A DNA stretch of 64,000 bases from Homoserinimonas sp. (GTDB taxonomy: Bacteria; Actinomycetota; Actinomycetes; Actinomycetales; Microbacteriaceae): contig JAMLGP010000001.1 of NCBI GenBank assembly GCA_023957835.1, positions 1,791,575-1,855,574 on the forward strand, in the 5' to 3' direction. Shown here one piece after another: positions 26,052 to 35,432 of the stretch (position 1 is the first letter of the stretch; each line of letters starts with the position of its first letter). A program made the position numbers and the translations under genes. Below the pieces are notes generated by a model. That model had not been told where the DNA came from, did no database searches, and was given only the letters and a program-made list of their open reading frames with translations.

Positions 26052-27800
26052 TCAGGATCCAGAGCAGTAGGTGAGGGTGATCGGCGAACCCTGAGGATGG
26101 TCCCCGACAGTCAAAGACTGAGCCGTAACAGCTCCACCGCTGCAGGAGGAATCCGCGATCAGTGTGATCGGCAAGTTCAAAGCGGAAAGTTGCTTGTTTG
26201 CGTCCGTTATGGCGAGTCCAACTACTTTGGGCACTGTGATCAATCCGTCTGAGATCAGCAGATCCACAGTTTCACCCTGCCGAATCTGAGTGCCGCCTGC
26301 GGGACTCGAACCCAAGACGACATCCTTTGCAATCGTTGCTGAATGGGCCGTCGAACTGGTTCCATAGACCAGGCCGGCATCAGTGAGCGCCTTGATCGCA
26401 GCATCCTGGGTCAGGTTTGTCACGATCGGAACTTCGATAACGCTTCGCCCGGAAGACACCCAAACCTTGACTCCGAAATTCTTGGCAACCTTGGTTCCAA
26501 CCGGGGGATCGATTCGGGTAATTGTTCCGGATGGGATGGTGTCGCTGGGTTCGCTCAATCGAGTTGGAACCAGGGTGAGCTTGGTGAGCTCTGCAGCCCC
26601 GGATTCGTAAGTCTGACCCACAACGTCGGGGATCTGGACGGAGAGATCTACATTCAACTTCGGCGGTTGCAGGTTCACGAGCCAAAAGGCCACACCTGCG
26701 AGAATGACCGCCATGATGGCCACGCCGCCCCAGATCCAGGCCACCGGCGGTCTGGACTGAGTGTGGGAAACGAGGTCGTTTTCCTGTGCAGAAACCTGCC
26801 GAACCGTCGAAGCCTGTCCGGTTTGAGTCCCCGGTGCGCTGCCGAAGAGGGTCGCATTGAAGTCATCCTGAGCTGCTGCAGTTTGAATTGTCGGCAGGCC
26901 GGCAGCACTCGGCTTCCTCGCGGCCGTTGACCCATCAGTGGGAGTCAAAGCCGTGGCGATTTTCTCAAGGTCTTCGCGAAATTCCGCCGCGGTCTGATAG
27001 CGAGAAAGCTTGTCCTTTGCAAGGGCCTTGAGTACCACTGAGTCAAGTAGTTTCGGAACCCGGGGATTGATCGAACTAGGTGTCGGCGGCGCCTCGCTAA
27101 TGTGCTGGTAAGCGACCGCGACTGGCTTTTCTGCTTGAAACGGTGCACGACCGGTGAGCAGTTCGAAAAGCACGATCCCCGTCGAGTAGAGATCCGTGCG
27201 GGAATCCACGGTTTCACCTCTCGCCTGCTCCGGTGAGAAGTACTGAGCAGTTCCGAGCATGGTGCTCGTGTCGGCGACGGTTGCGGCATTGTCCGAAACC
27301 GCCCGAGCAATGCCGAAGTCCATGACCTTTACCTGACCGGACTGGGTGATCATGATGTTTCCCGGTTTGATGTCCCGGTGCACCAGGAGCGCCTTGTGTG
27401 CATACTCAAGCGCAGTCAAAACCTGAATGGTGATTCGAACAGCTTCTCTTGGTTCCAGAGGGCCTTCGGCAATTATGTCTTTAAGCGTCCTCCCGTCTAT
27501 GTACTCCATGACGATAAAGGGCAGCTGGGTTTCGAAACCCAGTGAGTCTTTGACTGTTTCTTCTCCAGCGTCGAGCACCTTGACTATCGTCGGATGCGTC
27601 ATCCTCGAAGCCTTTTGCGCCTCTTCTCTGAACAGCAGTCGAAACTTCGGGTCAGTAGAAAGAGTGGAGTGGAGCAACTTGATAGCCACTTTGCGGCCGA
27701 GTCGAGTGTCCCTGCCGAGGTGCACATCAGCCATTCCGCCGTGCCCGATGAGCGGGCCCACTTCATAGCGGCCGGCAAGCAGACTCTTACCCTCAGTCAC
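26052..27800 (-). CDS. pknB: Ser/Thr protein kinase PknB with PASTA domains
   Basis: A 582-residue receptor-like kinase. The kinase domain (~11-280) shows the glycine loop IGHGGMADVHLG, K41, HRDIKPGN (catalytic D143) and DFG (161-163), with activation-loop threonines in VADTSTMLGT. One transmembrane helix (~350-373) is followed by three extracellular PASTA repeats (~388-580) that in the family sense peptidoglycan or lipid II. Three repeats is fewer than the four of M. tuberculosis PknB. The last repeat holds a Cys pair (SSCSGG and TYCSGS). GTG 27800 has GGAG upstream. It is the last gene of the leftward FhaA-FhaB-PstP-RodA-PbpA-PknA-PknB cluster. Confidence 0.95.
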   Translation of the reverse strand: MTEGKSLLAGRYEVGPLIGHGGMADVHLGRDTRLGRKVAIKLLHSTLSTDPKFRLLFREEAQKASRMTHPTIVKVLDAGEETVKDSLGFETQLPFIVMEYIDGRTLKDIIAEGPLEPREAVRITIQVLTALEYAHKALLVHRDIKPGNIMITQSGQVKVMDFGIARAVSDNAATVADTSTMLGTAQYFSPEQARGETVDSRTDLYSTGIVLFELLTGRAPFQAEKPVAVAYQHISEAPPTPSSINPRVPKLLDSVVLKALAKDKLSRYQTAAEFREDLEKIATALTPTDGSTAARKPSAAGLPTIQTAAAQDDFNATLFGSAPGTQTGQASTVRQVSAQENDLVSHTQSRPPVAWIWGGVAIMAVILAGVAFWLVNLQPPKLNVDLSVQIPDVVGQTYESGAAELTKLTLVPTRLSEPSDTIPSGTITRIDPPVGTKVAKNFGVKVWVSSGRSVIEVPIVTNLTQDAAIKALTDAGLVYGTSSTAHSATIAKDVVLGSSPAGGTQIRQGETVDLLISDGLITVPKVVGLAITDANKQLSALNLPITLIADSSCSGGAVTAQSLTVGDHPQGSPITLTYCSGS

Positions 27801-27858
27801 GTGCGATTCTCCAGAGTGCTTTCGATCCCTAGAAAGTGTACCTGCTGGTTTCTCCCAT

Positions 27859-29493
27859 TCAGGGAACTGTAAGTATCAACACATCCGACACCGGAGAAGG
27901 CGTTCCGGAGCAGGATGCCGTGTAACTGACTTTCGTGTCGCCTGAATCCGATCTAAGAGTTATCGAAGCCGAGAGTGTGCCTGGAGACACCGGGTTGCCG
28001 CCGTTGATCGTTCCGTTCTCAATCGCGATCGCGTATCCGCTCAGAGTCATGCCGGCGGGACATGCGTAAGCGGGCCAGTTGATTGTGACTTCATCGCTTG
28101 CAGCATAGGGCCCGGCAGGAGTCGCAACCAGCGGTCCCGGCTTGGACAGGGCCGGAATTGGGGCATAAATAGTCACAAAAATCGTCGTACCCTTGCGAAC
28201 GTTTCCGGCTGGTTCTATTCGATAAACCCGGCCCTCGTCGGCCTTTGTCGGGGCGATTGAGCCGGTAGAGACCGAGTAGGAAAGACCGAGTTCATCAAGT
28301 GCATCCTGAACCTCGTTCTGAGTCATTCCTTCAAAATCTGCGAGTTTGATATTCACCAAAGTGTCAGTCGGGGTAATCGGTGCGGTCGGTTCGATGGACT
28401 GGTGCTGGCTGGGGCTGTTGGAATGCGGTGGGGGTGTGACCGGCTGCGGCTTGCCCATTAGCGAAATGATTGCGCCAACAAGTACTACTGCAAGCAGTGC
28501 GATGAGGGCTATTAGAGGCCAGGTCCAGGGATTGCGGCGCTTCGACTCGGCACTGATCAACTGTCCCCTTGGCGAGTCCATGGAAGGCAGGACTCTGGTT
28601 GCGCCGGTCTCGAGCCCTTCAAGAAGCAGGCCATCTCCGGCAACTTCCGGGACCGCGGCGATCGCTGCGGCGACATCCCCCCGCCGGAGGGCCTGAGCGG
28701 CTCTTGAAAGGTGAGCCGCAGAAGCTGGCCGATCGGAAGGCTTCTTGGCAATGCAGGCATAGACAAGATTCCGGACAGGTTCAGAGACGCTTACCGGAAG
28801 ATCGGGAGGCTCCTCGTTGATTTGCGCCATCGCGATCGCAACCTGCGACTCACCGGTGAAGGGTCGCCTGCCAGCCAGAGCCTCGAAGGCCACGATTCCA
28901 AGTGAATAAATATCCGTTGACGGGGAGGCGGTATGACCGCTTGCCTGCTCGGGCGAGAGGTACTGCACTGTGCCCATGACCTGGCCGGTTGCAGTGAGCG
29001 GCACCTGGTCTGCGATCCGTGCAATGCCGAAGTCGGTGATCTTGACCCGTCCGTCGGGCGTAATCAGCAGATTTCCCGGCTTGATGTCGCGGTGTACGAG
29101 ACCAGCTGAGTGCGCTGCGTGCAGGGCCGCCGCGGTCTGGGCGACGATATCGAGAACTCGGTCGGTGGCCAGAACTTTCTCGCGATCCAGAATGGTTGAG
29201 AGCGCCTCACCCGGTACCAGTTCCATCACCAGGTAGGCACTGCCGTTTTCTTCCCCATAGTCGAAGACGTTCGCGATTCCCTCGTGGTTAACCAGGGCCG
29301 CGTGCCGAGCTTCGGCTCTGAACCGCTCGAGAAAACCGGGGTCACCCATATATTCGTCTTTGAGGATCTTGATTGCTACAGTTCGACCGATCACCAGATC
29401 CGTCGCCTGCCAGACCTCACCCATCCCGCCGATCGCAATTCGATTGGAGAGTTGGTAGCGCCCACCGAATGTGAGGCCGCTTGTGGGTCTCAT
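27859..29493 (-). CDS. pknA: Ser/Thr protein kinase PknA with extracellular PASTA and beta-sandwich-like region
   Basis: A 544-residue kinase: domain ~12-275 with IAIGGMGEVW, K42, HRDIKPGN (D136) and DFG. A linker of ~50 residues precedes one transmembrane helix (~323-345) and a Pro/Ser-rich stalk. The exterior holds one PASTA domain (~385-450) and a ~90-residue C-terminal region starting PGPLVATPAGPYAASDEVTI that looks fibronectin-III/beta-sandwich-like, with Cys in YACPAG and TASCSG. M. tuberculosis PknA has no PASTA, so this is a more elaborate ectodomain. The start overlaps the pbpA stop (ATGA). Confidence 0.92.
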   Translation of the reverse strand: MRPTSGLTFGGRYQLSNRIAIGGMGEVWQATDLVIGRTVAIKILKDEYMGDPGFLERFRAEARHAALVNHEGIANVFDYGEENGSAYLVMELVPGEALSTILDREKVLATDRVLDIVAQTAAALHAAHSAGLVHRDIKPGNLLITPDGRVKITDFGIARIADQVPLTATGQVMGTVQYLSPEQASGHTASPSTDIYSLGIVAFEALAGRRPFTGESQVAIAMAQINEEPPDLPVSVSEPVRNLVYACIAKKPSDRPASAAHLSRAAQALRRGDVAAAIAAVPEVAGDGLLLEGLETGATRVLPSMDSPRGQLISAESKRRNPWTWPLIALIALLAVVLVGAIISLMGKPQPVTPPPHSNSPSQHQSIEPTAPITPTDTLVNIKLADFEGMTQNEVQDALDELGLSYSVSTGSIAPTKADEGRVYRIEPAGNVRKGTTIFVTIYAPIPALSKPGPLVATPAGPYAASDEVTINWPAYACPAGMTLSGYAIAIENGTINGGNPVSPGTLSASITLRSDSGDTKVSYTASCSGTPSPVSDVLILTVP

Positions 29494-30929
29494 TGCTTCA
29501 GCACCGCCTCCATGACTTTCTGCGCGATTGGCGCTGCGACCGCGTTACCGAAACTCGTGCTGTCCTCAACCACCACCGCCACTGCAACCTTCGGGTTGTC
29601 CGCGGGGGCGAAACCGGTGAACCAGAGGGTCAGAAGCTGGCCCTCGCCATTTTGTGCTGTGCCCGTCTTCCCCGCCACGTCAACTCCCCCTATTCTGCCA
29701 TTGCTGGCAGCCCCATTGGCGACGTTGGCGACCATGAGAGTCGTCATGGTTTCGCTGGTACCCTGGCCGATCGGCTGAGCGAAAACCTCGGGGCTGAAGG
29801 GCTGGAGGATCGTCAGGTCGGGCGCAATGATCGAATTGATCAGGGTTGGCTTCATCATCACGCCTTTGTTTGCGATGGCAGCCGAAACCATGGCCATCTG
29901 CAACGGAGTGACCAGCACGTTTGCCTGCCCGAAGGAAGAGAGCATGAGTTGAGGGTCATCCAGGTCGTCTGGAATCTGGCTGGGGGTTACCGTCATGGGC
30001 ACGCCAAGATCCTGACCGAACCCAAACTTTTCCGTGTACTTCAGCAGAAGGTCCTGCCCCAAAGCCTCCCCGAGTTCTGCGAAGGGGATGTTGCAACTTA
30101 GCCGGAGGGCGTCCGCGATTGTCACCGTTTCGCCGGGCCCGCAGGTTCCATTCCCGGAATTGTGGATTACCGAGGTGCTTTGCGGCAATTGCAGAGAGGA
30201 CGGGTTTGGAAATTCGCTCGACGGTTCGAACTGTCCGCTGTCGATCGCGGCGGAGGCAACAATCAGCTTGAACGTTGAGCCGGGGTGATAGAGATCCCCC
30301 GAGATTGCACGGTTGATCAGCGGATCGGTGGGGTCGGAGAGCAGCTTGTTGTAGGTCGAGATGACCAGATCGGTGTCGTGGCCGGCGAGGGTGTTGGGGT
30401 CGAAGGAGGGCTTTGAAACCATTGCCAGAATTGCGCCGGTCTTCGGGTCGATTGCCACCACTGCACCCTTGTGGTCACCGAGTGCATCCCAGGCAACCTG
30501 TTGAATCTCCGGGTCGATAGTGAGCTGAACGGCCGCCCCCTTCGGGGTCTGGCCGGTGAGGATCGCATTGACCTGAGCGAGGAACTGATCGTTCGCGGTG
30601 CCGCTCAGGTATGCGTTCATCGTGCCTTCGATGCCGGTATTTCCCTGATTCAGGGTGAAGTAGCCGGTTACCGGTGCATAAAGATACGGCTCCAGATATG
30701 TCCGCAGGTACTTGTATTCATCGTCTACGGGAGAGGATTGCGCGATCGGCTTTCCCGCAACGAGAATCGGCCCGCGCTCTGCCGAGTAGCTGTCATAGAG
30801 GGTTCTAACATTTCTCGGGTCGGCCCGGAGGTTATCCACCTGAAGAACCGCAATCGTTGTGCTAGAGCAAAGCAGGGCGGTAAACATCGCCAGGATAGCA
30901 ACGCTCAGCCTCTTGAGTTCCCGATTCAC
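29490..30929 (-). CDS. pbpA: Class B penicillin-binding protein PbpA (D,D-transpeptidase)
   Basis: A 479-residue peptidoglycan transpeptidase with an N-terminal signal-anchor helix (~8-30), a dimerisation/pedestal region and a transpeptidase domain. The active-site motifs are S218-T-F-K221, S278-C-N280 and KTGTA (~418). It cross-links stem peptides during growth or division together with its SEDS partner RodA, encoded just upstream with a 4-bp overlap (GTGA). The PASTA kinases downstream complete the usual actinobacterial cluster. Confidence 0.95.
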   Translation of the reverse strand: MNRELKRLSVAILAMFTALLCSSTTIAVLQVDNLRADPRNVRTLYDSYSAERGPILVAGKPIAQSSPVDDEYKYLRTYLEPYLYAPVTGYFTLNQGNTGIEGTMNAYLSGTANDQFLAQVNAILTGQTPKGAAVQLTIDPEIQQVAWDALGDHKGAVVAIDPKTGAILAMVSKPSFDPNTLAGHDTDLVISTYNKLLSDPTDPLINRAISGDLYHPGSTFKLIVASAAIDSGQFEPSSEFPNPSSLQLPQSTSVIHNSGNGTCGPGETVTIADALRLSCNIPFAELGEALGQDLLLKYTEKFGFGQDLGVPMTVTPSQIPDDLDDPQLMLSSFGQANVLVTPLQMAMVSAAIANKGVMMKPTLINSIIAPDLTILQPFSPEVFAQPIGQGTSETMTTLMVANVANGAASNGRIGGVDVAGKTGTAQNGEGQLLTLWFTGFAPADNPKVAVAVVVEDSTSFGNAVAAPIAQKVMEAVLKQ

Positions 30930-32338
30930 GGCGTCACCACCAGCCGCGGTTGCTGGCGGACTGAATCAGAGAGCCTAAGCAGCATCCCAACGATGACCCA
31001 GTTTGCGACGAGTGAGGATCCGCCTGCAGCCAGGAACGGAGTGGTTAGACCGGTTAGCGGAATCAGTCTGGTTACCCCGCCTACGACTATGAAGATTTGG
31101 AGGGCGATTACGAAGGATAGTCCTATTCCGAGCAGGCGGCCGAAATCATCCTGCCCGGCGATCCCGATTCGGATGCCGCGGGAAACAAACAGCAAATAGA
31201 GCGCGAAGATCGCGAACAGACCGGCTAGCCCGAGCTCTTCGCCCAGGCTCGCAACGATGTAGTCGCTTTCGGCCAGGGGAACAATCCCCGGTCTGCCCTG
31301 TCCAAGGCCCGTGCCGATGAGTCCACCGTGAGCGAGACCGAAAAGCCCCTGAACTAGCTGGTAGCTGCCGCCGACGGCGTTGTAGACATCCGGATTGAAA
31401 GCATCCAGCCAGCCGTGGAAACGTGCACCGACATAGCTGAAGAACTGACTTGCGAGAACGGCGCCGCCAACGAAGAGAAGCAGTCCGAACACAACCCAGC
31501 CGACCCTGCCGGTGGCGACATAAAGCATGACCAGAAAGAGCCCGAAATAGAGCAGGGAGGTCCCGAGGTCTCGCTGGATGATGAGCACGAGCATCGCGGC
31601 TAGCCAGATGATCAAAATCGGCCCGAAGTCCCGCACTCGCGGCAACTGCATGCCGAGCAGGTGCTTTCCGACCAGCGACAGGCTGTCGCGAGCCTCAACA
31701 AGGTAGCCGGCGAAGAAGATTGCCAGAGCGATCTTTGCGAGCTCGCCAGGCTGAAACGAGAAGAACCCGAGATTCACCCACAGTCTGGCTCCGAACTGCT
31801 CGACCCCGATTCCCGGGAGCATAGGCAGCAGCAGCAAAAGGATTCCGACGAACATCGCTATATAGCGGTAGCGCTGCAGAACACGGTGATTCCGAATTGC
31901 CACTACAACCACGATCGCCACTGCGATGGCTATCCCCGTCCAGGCGATTTGCCGGATGCTGAATGCCTGCCATCCACTGACTCCCCTTGCGAGGTCCAGC
32001 CGATAGATTTCGGCGATGCCCAGTCCGTTGAGCAGGGTTGCAAGGGGCAGGATGAACGGATCTGCCTGAGGAGCCAGAAACCGAAGTGTCATGTGCAGGC
32101 CGACTGCCAGAGCGGCGAGTCCGCCGCCCATCCAGATGATCTCCGGAAGGATCTTGCCGAGTGCTCCGAGCTGGACCAGTATTACTGCCGCACCGTTGAT
32201 TGCACAGGCGAAAATCAGGAGGGCGAGTTCCAGATTGCGAAGCTTTGCAGGCAGGTGAAGGCGGAGTTTCATCGAGCGCGGAGTTCGCGTCTCCTCCGGC
32301 GACTCCGCTGCGATGGCTGCTGCTTCGGGGCTAGCCAT
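30926..32338 (-). CDS. rodA: SEDS-family peptidoglycan polymerase (RodA/FtsW)
   Basis: A 470-residue polytopic protein with about 12 transmembrane helices and the SEDS motifs QPGELAKIALAIFFAGYL, FNPDVYNAVGGSYQ, and AESDYIVASLGEELG. SEDS proteins polymerise lipid II glycan chains and pair with class B PBPs, here PbpA. The first ~25 residues are polar and cytoplasmic. The ATG at 32338 lies within the last codons of pstP (8-bp overlap). Confidence 0.93.
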   Translation of the reverse strand: MASPEAAAIAAESPEETRTPRSMKLRLHLPAKLRNLELALLIFACAINGAAVILVQLGALGKILPEIIWMGGGLAALAVGLHMTLRFLAPQADPFILPLATLLNGLGIAEIYRLDLARGVSGWQAFSIRQIAWTGIAIAVAIVVVVAIRNHRVLQRYRYIAMFVGILLLLLPMLPGIGVEQFGARLWVNLGFFSFQPGELAKIALAIFFAGYLVEARDSLSLVGKHLLGMQLPRVRDFGPILIIWLAAMLVLIIQRDLGTSLLYFGLFLVMLYVATGRVGWVVFGLLLFVGGAVLASQFFSYVGARFHGWLDAFNPDVYNAVGGSYQLVQGLFGLAHGGLIGTGLGQGRPGIVPLAESDYIVASLGEELGLAGLFAIFALYLLFVSRGIRIGIAGQDDFGRLLGIGLSFVIALQIFIVVGGVTRLIPLTGLTTPFLAAGGSSLVANWVIVGMLLRLSDSVRQQPRLVVTP

Positions 32339-33575
32339 TTATCGAGTCCGCGAGTCGTTTTATGATCGCTTCCGCATCCGCGAGGTCTTTTGCGCTAATG
32401 GTTTCTTCGACGGTTTCCCGAGTGAACGGGCTTAGGTCTTCGAGCTTGATGCTCGTCTGCTGATAAACGCTGTGCAGGCTGATCGGCCCCAGATCCTGCT
32501 GCACTCCCTGGAATATCGCGACCGTTTCACCATTCGCGCCAACGTAGTAGTGGGTTTGGGTCCAGCGGTAGGCGAACATGGCGGCAACCATAATTGCTGC
32601 GATGACCAGAACTACTCCGACCAGCCAGGTAATGCGTCGCCTGAGCGCGCGGCGCTTGTCCTCGAGAATGAGTTCGTCGAGGTACTCCTCTGACTCCGGC
32701 TCGAAGTGGGTGTCTTCGTGCATTGTGGACTTGAGCGGATGCAGCAGCAAAGTCGGCAGCCTAAGGGCACGTCTGGCGTTGTCGGCTTCGTAAGTGAGCG
32801 GCAGCGCGGCAGACCCGACGATCGTCGGAGGGGACGAAGGTGACTCAGGACCCGTTCCGACATCGACTACAGCAACCGTCACGTTGTCTGGTGCCCCCTG
32901 ATCGAGACTTTCCCGAACCAGACGATTCGTGGCATCTTTCGTGCCCTTGAAGGTGGAGAGGATCGTGGAGATCTTTTCGTCCGAGACGTAACTGCTCAAT
33001 CCGTCTGAGCAAATCAGCCAGCGATCGCCGGGGCGGGTCTCGAGAATCGCGGTATCAATCTCAGGGGAAGAGTCGATGTCACCGAGCACCCTCATGATTA
33101 CCGACCGCCTCGGGTGGACAGCGGCTTCCTCCTGGGTGATCCTTCCACTGTCAACCAGCCGCTGGACGAAGGTGTGATCTACCGAAACCTGCTCGAAGAC
33201 GCCGTCTCGAAGCAGATAAATTCGCGAGTCGCCTATGTGGGCAAGAGCCATTTGATCGCCGACTCGGATCAGGGCGCTCACTGTTGTTCCCATTCCGGTT
33301 AGTTCCGGGTGGTCGAAGGCGGTCTCTGCGAGCTCGGTGTTTGCGGCCAGCAGGGCTGACTTCAAAGCGAATTCGGCATCCCTTGCGCTCGCATACTTCT
33401 GATCTACCTGGATGATCCTCTTCACAGCTATGGCCGAAGCGACGTCACCGCCAGCGTGCCCGCCCATTCCGTCGGCAATTACGAAGAGGTGCTGACCGAC
33501 ATATCCGGAGTCCTGGTTGCTGGCTCGAATCCGACCCACGTGGGATACGGCTGCGCTCTTTCCGGAGACTCCCAT
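32331..33575 (-). CDS. pstP: PP2C-family Ser/Thr phosphatase PstP
   Basis: A 414-residue metal-dependent phosphatase. The catalytic domain (~5-240) has the PP2C metal motifs RASNQDSG, VIADGMGGHAGGD, LICSDGLSS and GAPDNVTVAVVDV. A juxtamembrane linker, one transmembrane helix (~312-335) and a ~75-residue extracellular domain follow, the known PstP layout. It reverses PknA/PknB phosphorylation. The start is 4 bp after the fhaB stop, and the stop overlaps rodA. Confidence 0.95.
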   Translation of the reverse strand: MGVSGKSAAVSHVGRIRASNQDSGYVGQHLFVIADGMGGHAGGDVASAIAVKRIIQVDQKYASARDAEFALKSALLAANTELAETAFDHPELTGMGTTVSALIRVGDQMALAHIGDSRIYLLRDGVFEQVSVDHTFVQRLVDSGRITQEEAAVHPRRSVIMRVLGDIDSSPEIDTAILETRPGDRWLICSDGLSSYVSDEKISTILSTFKGTKDATNRLVRESLDQGAPDNVTVAVVDVGTGPESPSSPPTIVGSAALPLTYEADNARRALRLPTLLLHPLKSTMHEDTHFEPESEEYLDELILEDKRRALRRRITWLVGVVLVIAAIMVAAMFAYRWTQTHYYVGANGETVAIFQGVQQDLGPISLHSVYQQTSIKLEDLSPFTRETVEETISAKDLADAEAIIKRLADSING

Positions 33576-33579
33576 CAGT

Positions 33580-34077
33580 TCACCTTCTGAGTTCGAAGGT
33601 AGTCGTGCCGATTCGAACCGGGACGTTTAGCGGAATCGCGGTCGGGACTCCCACCTTCATGTCGTCGAGGAAGGTTCCGTTGGTGGAGTCGAGATCCTGG
33701 ATGGCCCACTCTTCGCCCCAGAGAAATAGCCTCGCGTGATGAGTCGAGGTGTAGTCGTCTCGGATGATCAAGCCACTGTCCGCAGATCGGCCAATCGTTA
33801 GCGGTTCGGAGCCGAGTTCGATCTCGAGCCCCTCTTTCGCGCCGGAGGTGATCACCAGCCGTCTTGCGTTCTCTGCGGTGGCGATCTCGCGCTTTACCGG
33901 CTTACTCCTAGGGGTCGCGGTTGCGCTCGCCGGAGCGACCGAGCCTGCCGCTTCCGGAACCCTGCGCACTCTTTGGCCGAAGAGATCGGTTCTAAGCGCA
34001 TAGACGACGGAAAACACAAATATCCACAGCAAGGCCAGAAAGCCAAACCTGAGTACCAATAGGGTGAGTTCGCTCAT
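33580..34077 (-). CDS. fhaB: FHA-domain protein FhaB/FipA
   Basis: A 165-residue membrane-anchored protein: N-terminal transmembrane helix (~5-27), a basic linker, and a C-terminal FHA domain (~70-165) with LTIGRSADSGLIIRDD, the STHH segment and DLDSTNGTFLDD, which bind phosphothreonine. In M. tuberculosis the counterpart (FipA) links kinase signalling to cell division. Its start overlaps the fhaA stop (ATGA). Confidence 0.93.
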   Translation of the reverse strand: MSELTLLVLRFGFLALLWIFVFSVVYALRTDLFGQRVRRVPEAAGSVAPASATATPRSKPVKREIATAENARRLVITSGAKEGLEIELGSEPLTIGRSADSGLIIRDDYTSTHHARLFLWGEEWAIQDLDSTNGTFLDDMKVGVPTAIPLNVPVRIGTTTFELRR

Positions 34078-34796
34078 GAGTCACCATAGTTTTCACCATC
34101 GAACCCCTGCTCGGCAAGCCGAGCCACGTTGGCGGACTGCGCCAAAACCCTGAAGATGATGCGGGTCTTTCCGATTGAAATGATCGAATCGGATTCGAGA
34201 GCCGCCTTTCGCACCGGGCGGCCATCCAGTTCGGTGCCGTTTGTCGAACCGAGGTCGTTGACCTGGGCGCGGCGACCGTCCCAGAGTATCTCGACGTGCT
34301 TTCTCGAGATTCCGGGGTCATCGATCGTGATGTCGGCTTCCGCCCCGCGGCCGAGAATCGTGTGCCCTCTCCTGATCGGATAACGCTTTCCGTCCACGTC
34401 GAGCACCGGAGTCCAGGCGATCTCGCCCTTGACGTTTGAGGACTCTATTTCGAGCATCCCTTCACTGAGGGACTCGCTCGAGCGCAGCTTAATCTCTATG
34501 CCGCCGGCGAACCGGTAATGCTGCGCGGTGGCGTGAGTCTGAACGAGCTGGGTCAACTCGTCGATTAGTGAGGGACCGAGCTGAGACATGCGCTTAAAAT
34601 CGGATGGGCTCAAGTCGACAACGAACTTGTTTGGAACAAGAACCCTGTCTCGTGCTACGACGGCGGCTTTGGTGTCGAGCTCCCGCCTGAGCGCGGCAGT
34701 GATCTCAACCGGCTCAAGTTCGCTCCTAAAGGTTTTTGCGAACGTGCCGTTGACGACCCGCTCCAGTCCCTTCTCAAAGCGATCAAGCAGACCCAA
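34074..34796 (-). CDS. fhaA: FhaA: DUF3662 and FHA domain protein
   Basis: A 240-residue protein with an N-terminal DUF3662 domain (GLLDRFEKGLERVVNGTFAK, then SELEPVEITAALRRELD) and a C-terminal FHA domain (~150-225) with ILGRGAEADITIDD, ISRKHVE and DLGSTNGTELDG. FhaA binds phosphorylated MviN-type proteins and regulates peptidoglycan synthesis. I set the start at TTG 34796: the conserved FhaA start is GLLDRFEKG, and AGGAGG precedes this TTG with good spacing. Longer in-frame starts add residues with no conserved character. It is the first gene of the leftward signalling and elongation operon. Confidence 0.92.
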   Translation of the reverse strand: MGLLDRFEKGLERVVNGTFAKTFRSELEPVEITAALRRELDTKAAVVARDRVLVPNKFVVDLSPSDFKRMSQLGPSLIDELTQLVQTHATAQHYRFAGGIEIKLRSSESLSEGMLEIESSNVKGEIAWTPVLDVDGKRYPIRRGHTILGRGAEADITIDDPGISRKHVEILWDGRRAQVNDLGSTNGTELDGRPVRKAALESDSIISIGKTRIIFRVLAQSANVARLAEQGFDGENYGDS

Positions 34797-34902
34797 GGCG
34801 GCCCTCCTCACTACTGAGTCGATGTTAGCCGCTGAACTTTCGGTTCTACCATAAAGAGGCTCCCGGATGCCTTCCCGGACTGTCTCGACCTCGTCGCGCT
34901 GT

Positions 34903-34908
34903 GATAAT
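34903..34908 (+). promoter_or_regulatory. -10 element of the tRNA-Leu promoter
   Basis: GATAAT ends 11 bp before the tRNA 5' end; the -35 (CTGTCT, 34880-34885) is weak. Confidence 0.5.
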
Positions 34909-34919
34909 CTCACTTAGTC

Positions 34920-35003
<84 letters not shown>

Positions 35004-35007
35004 CAAA

Positions 35008-35406
35008 GTGGAAACGAACCGCTCTCCCATCACATCCGCCAAAGCGCCCGCGGCACTCGGGCCGTATTCGCAGGGGGTTTCAGCATCCGGGGAGTTCGTG
35101 TATCTTTCCGGTCAGACGCCGGTCGATCCTGCTACTGGGAAGCTCGTTGAGGGCGACATCGGCGCTCAGGCGCGGCAGGCGTTTGCGAATCTTGGGGCAG
35201 TGCTTGAGGCTGGCGGCCTGACTATGGCGGATGTCGTGAAAGTGAACGTCTACCTCAGGGACATGAACGATTTCGCTGCAATGAACGAGGTCTATGCGAG
35301 CGTATTCGAGCCGCCGTACCCTGCTCGCACGACAGTGGCGGTAGCGGGACTGCCACTTGATGCGCGGATTGAGATTGAACTGACCGCAATGCGGATCGCG
35401 GGCTGA
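35008..35406 (+). CDS. ridA: RidA-family enamine/imine deaminase
   Basis: A 132-residue YjgF/YER057c/UK114 protein that hydrolyses reactive 2-aminoacrylate-type intermediates. Typical motifs are GPYSQGVSASGEFVYLSGQ, DVVKVNVYLRDMNDFAAMNE and ARTTVAVAGLPLDARIEIE, the last with the catalytic-site arginine. GTG 35008 is the only start compatible with the conserved N-terminus; it lies 4 nt after the tRNA-Leu 3' end with no ribosome-binding site. The mRNA is therefore probably made by 3' processing of the tRNA precursor and read as a near-leaderless message. Confidence 0.9.
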   Translation: METNRSPITSAKAPAALGPYSQGVSASGEFVYLSGQTPVDPATGKLVEGDIGAQARQAFANLGAVLEAGGLTMADVVKVNVYLRDMNDFAAMNEVYASVFEPPYPARTTVAVAGLPLDARIEIELTAMRIAG

Positions 35407-35432
35407 CCAGGAGCCTCAGCGAGTCAGCAGAT

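Noticed and set aside
31661..32365. Open frame (234 residues) on the plus strand over rodA
   Set aside because: Antisense to a transmembrane gene with clear SEDS motifs; composition is polar and unlike a known protein.
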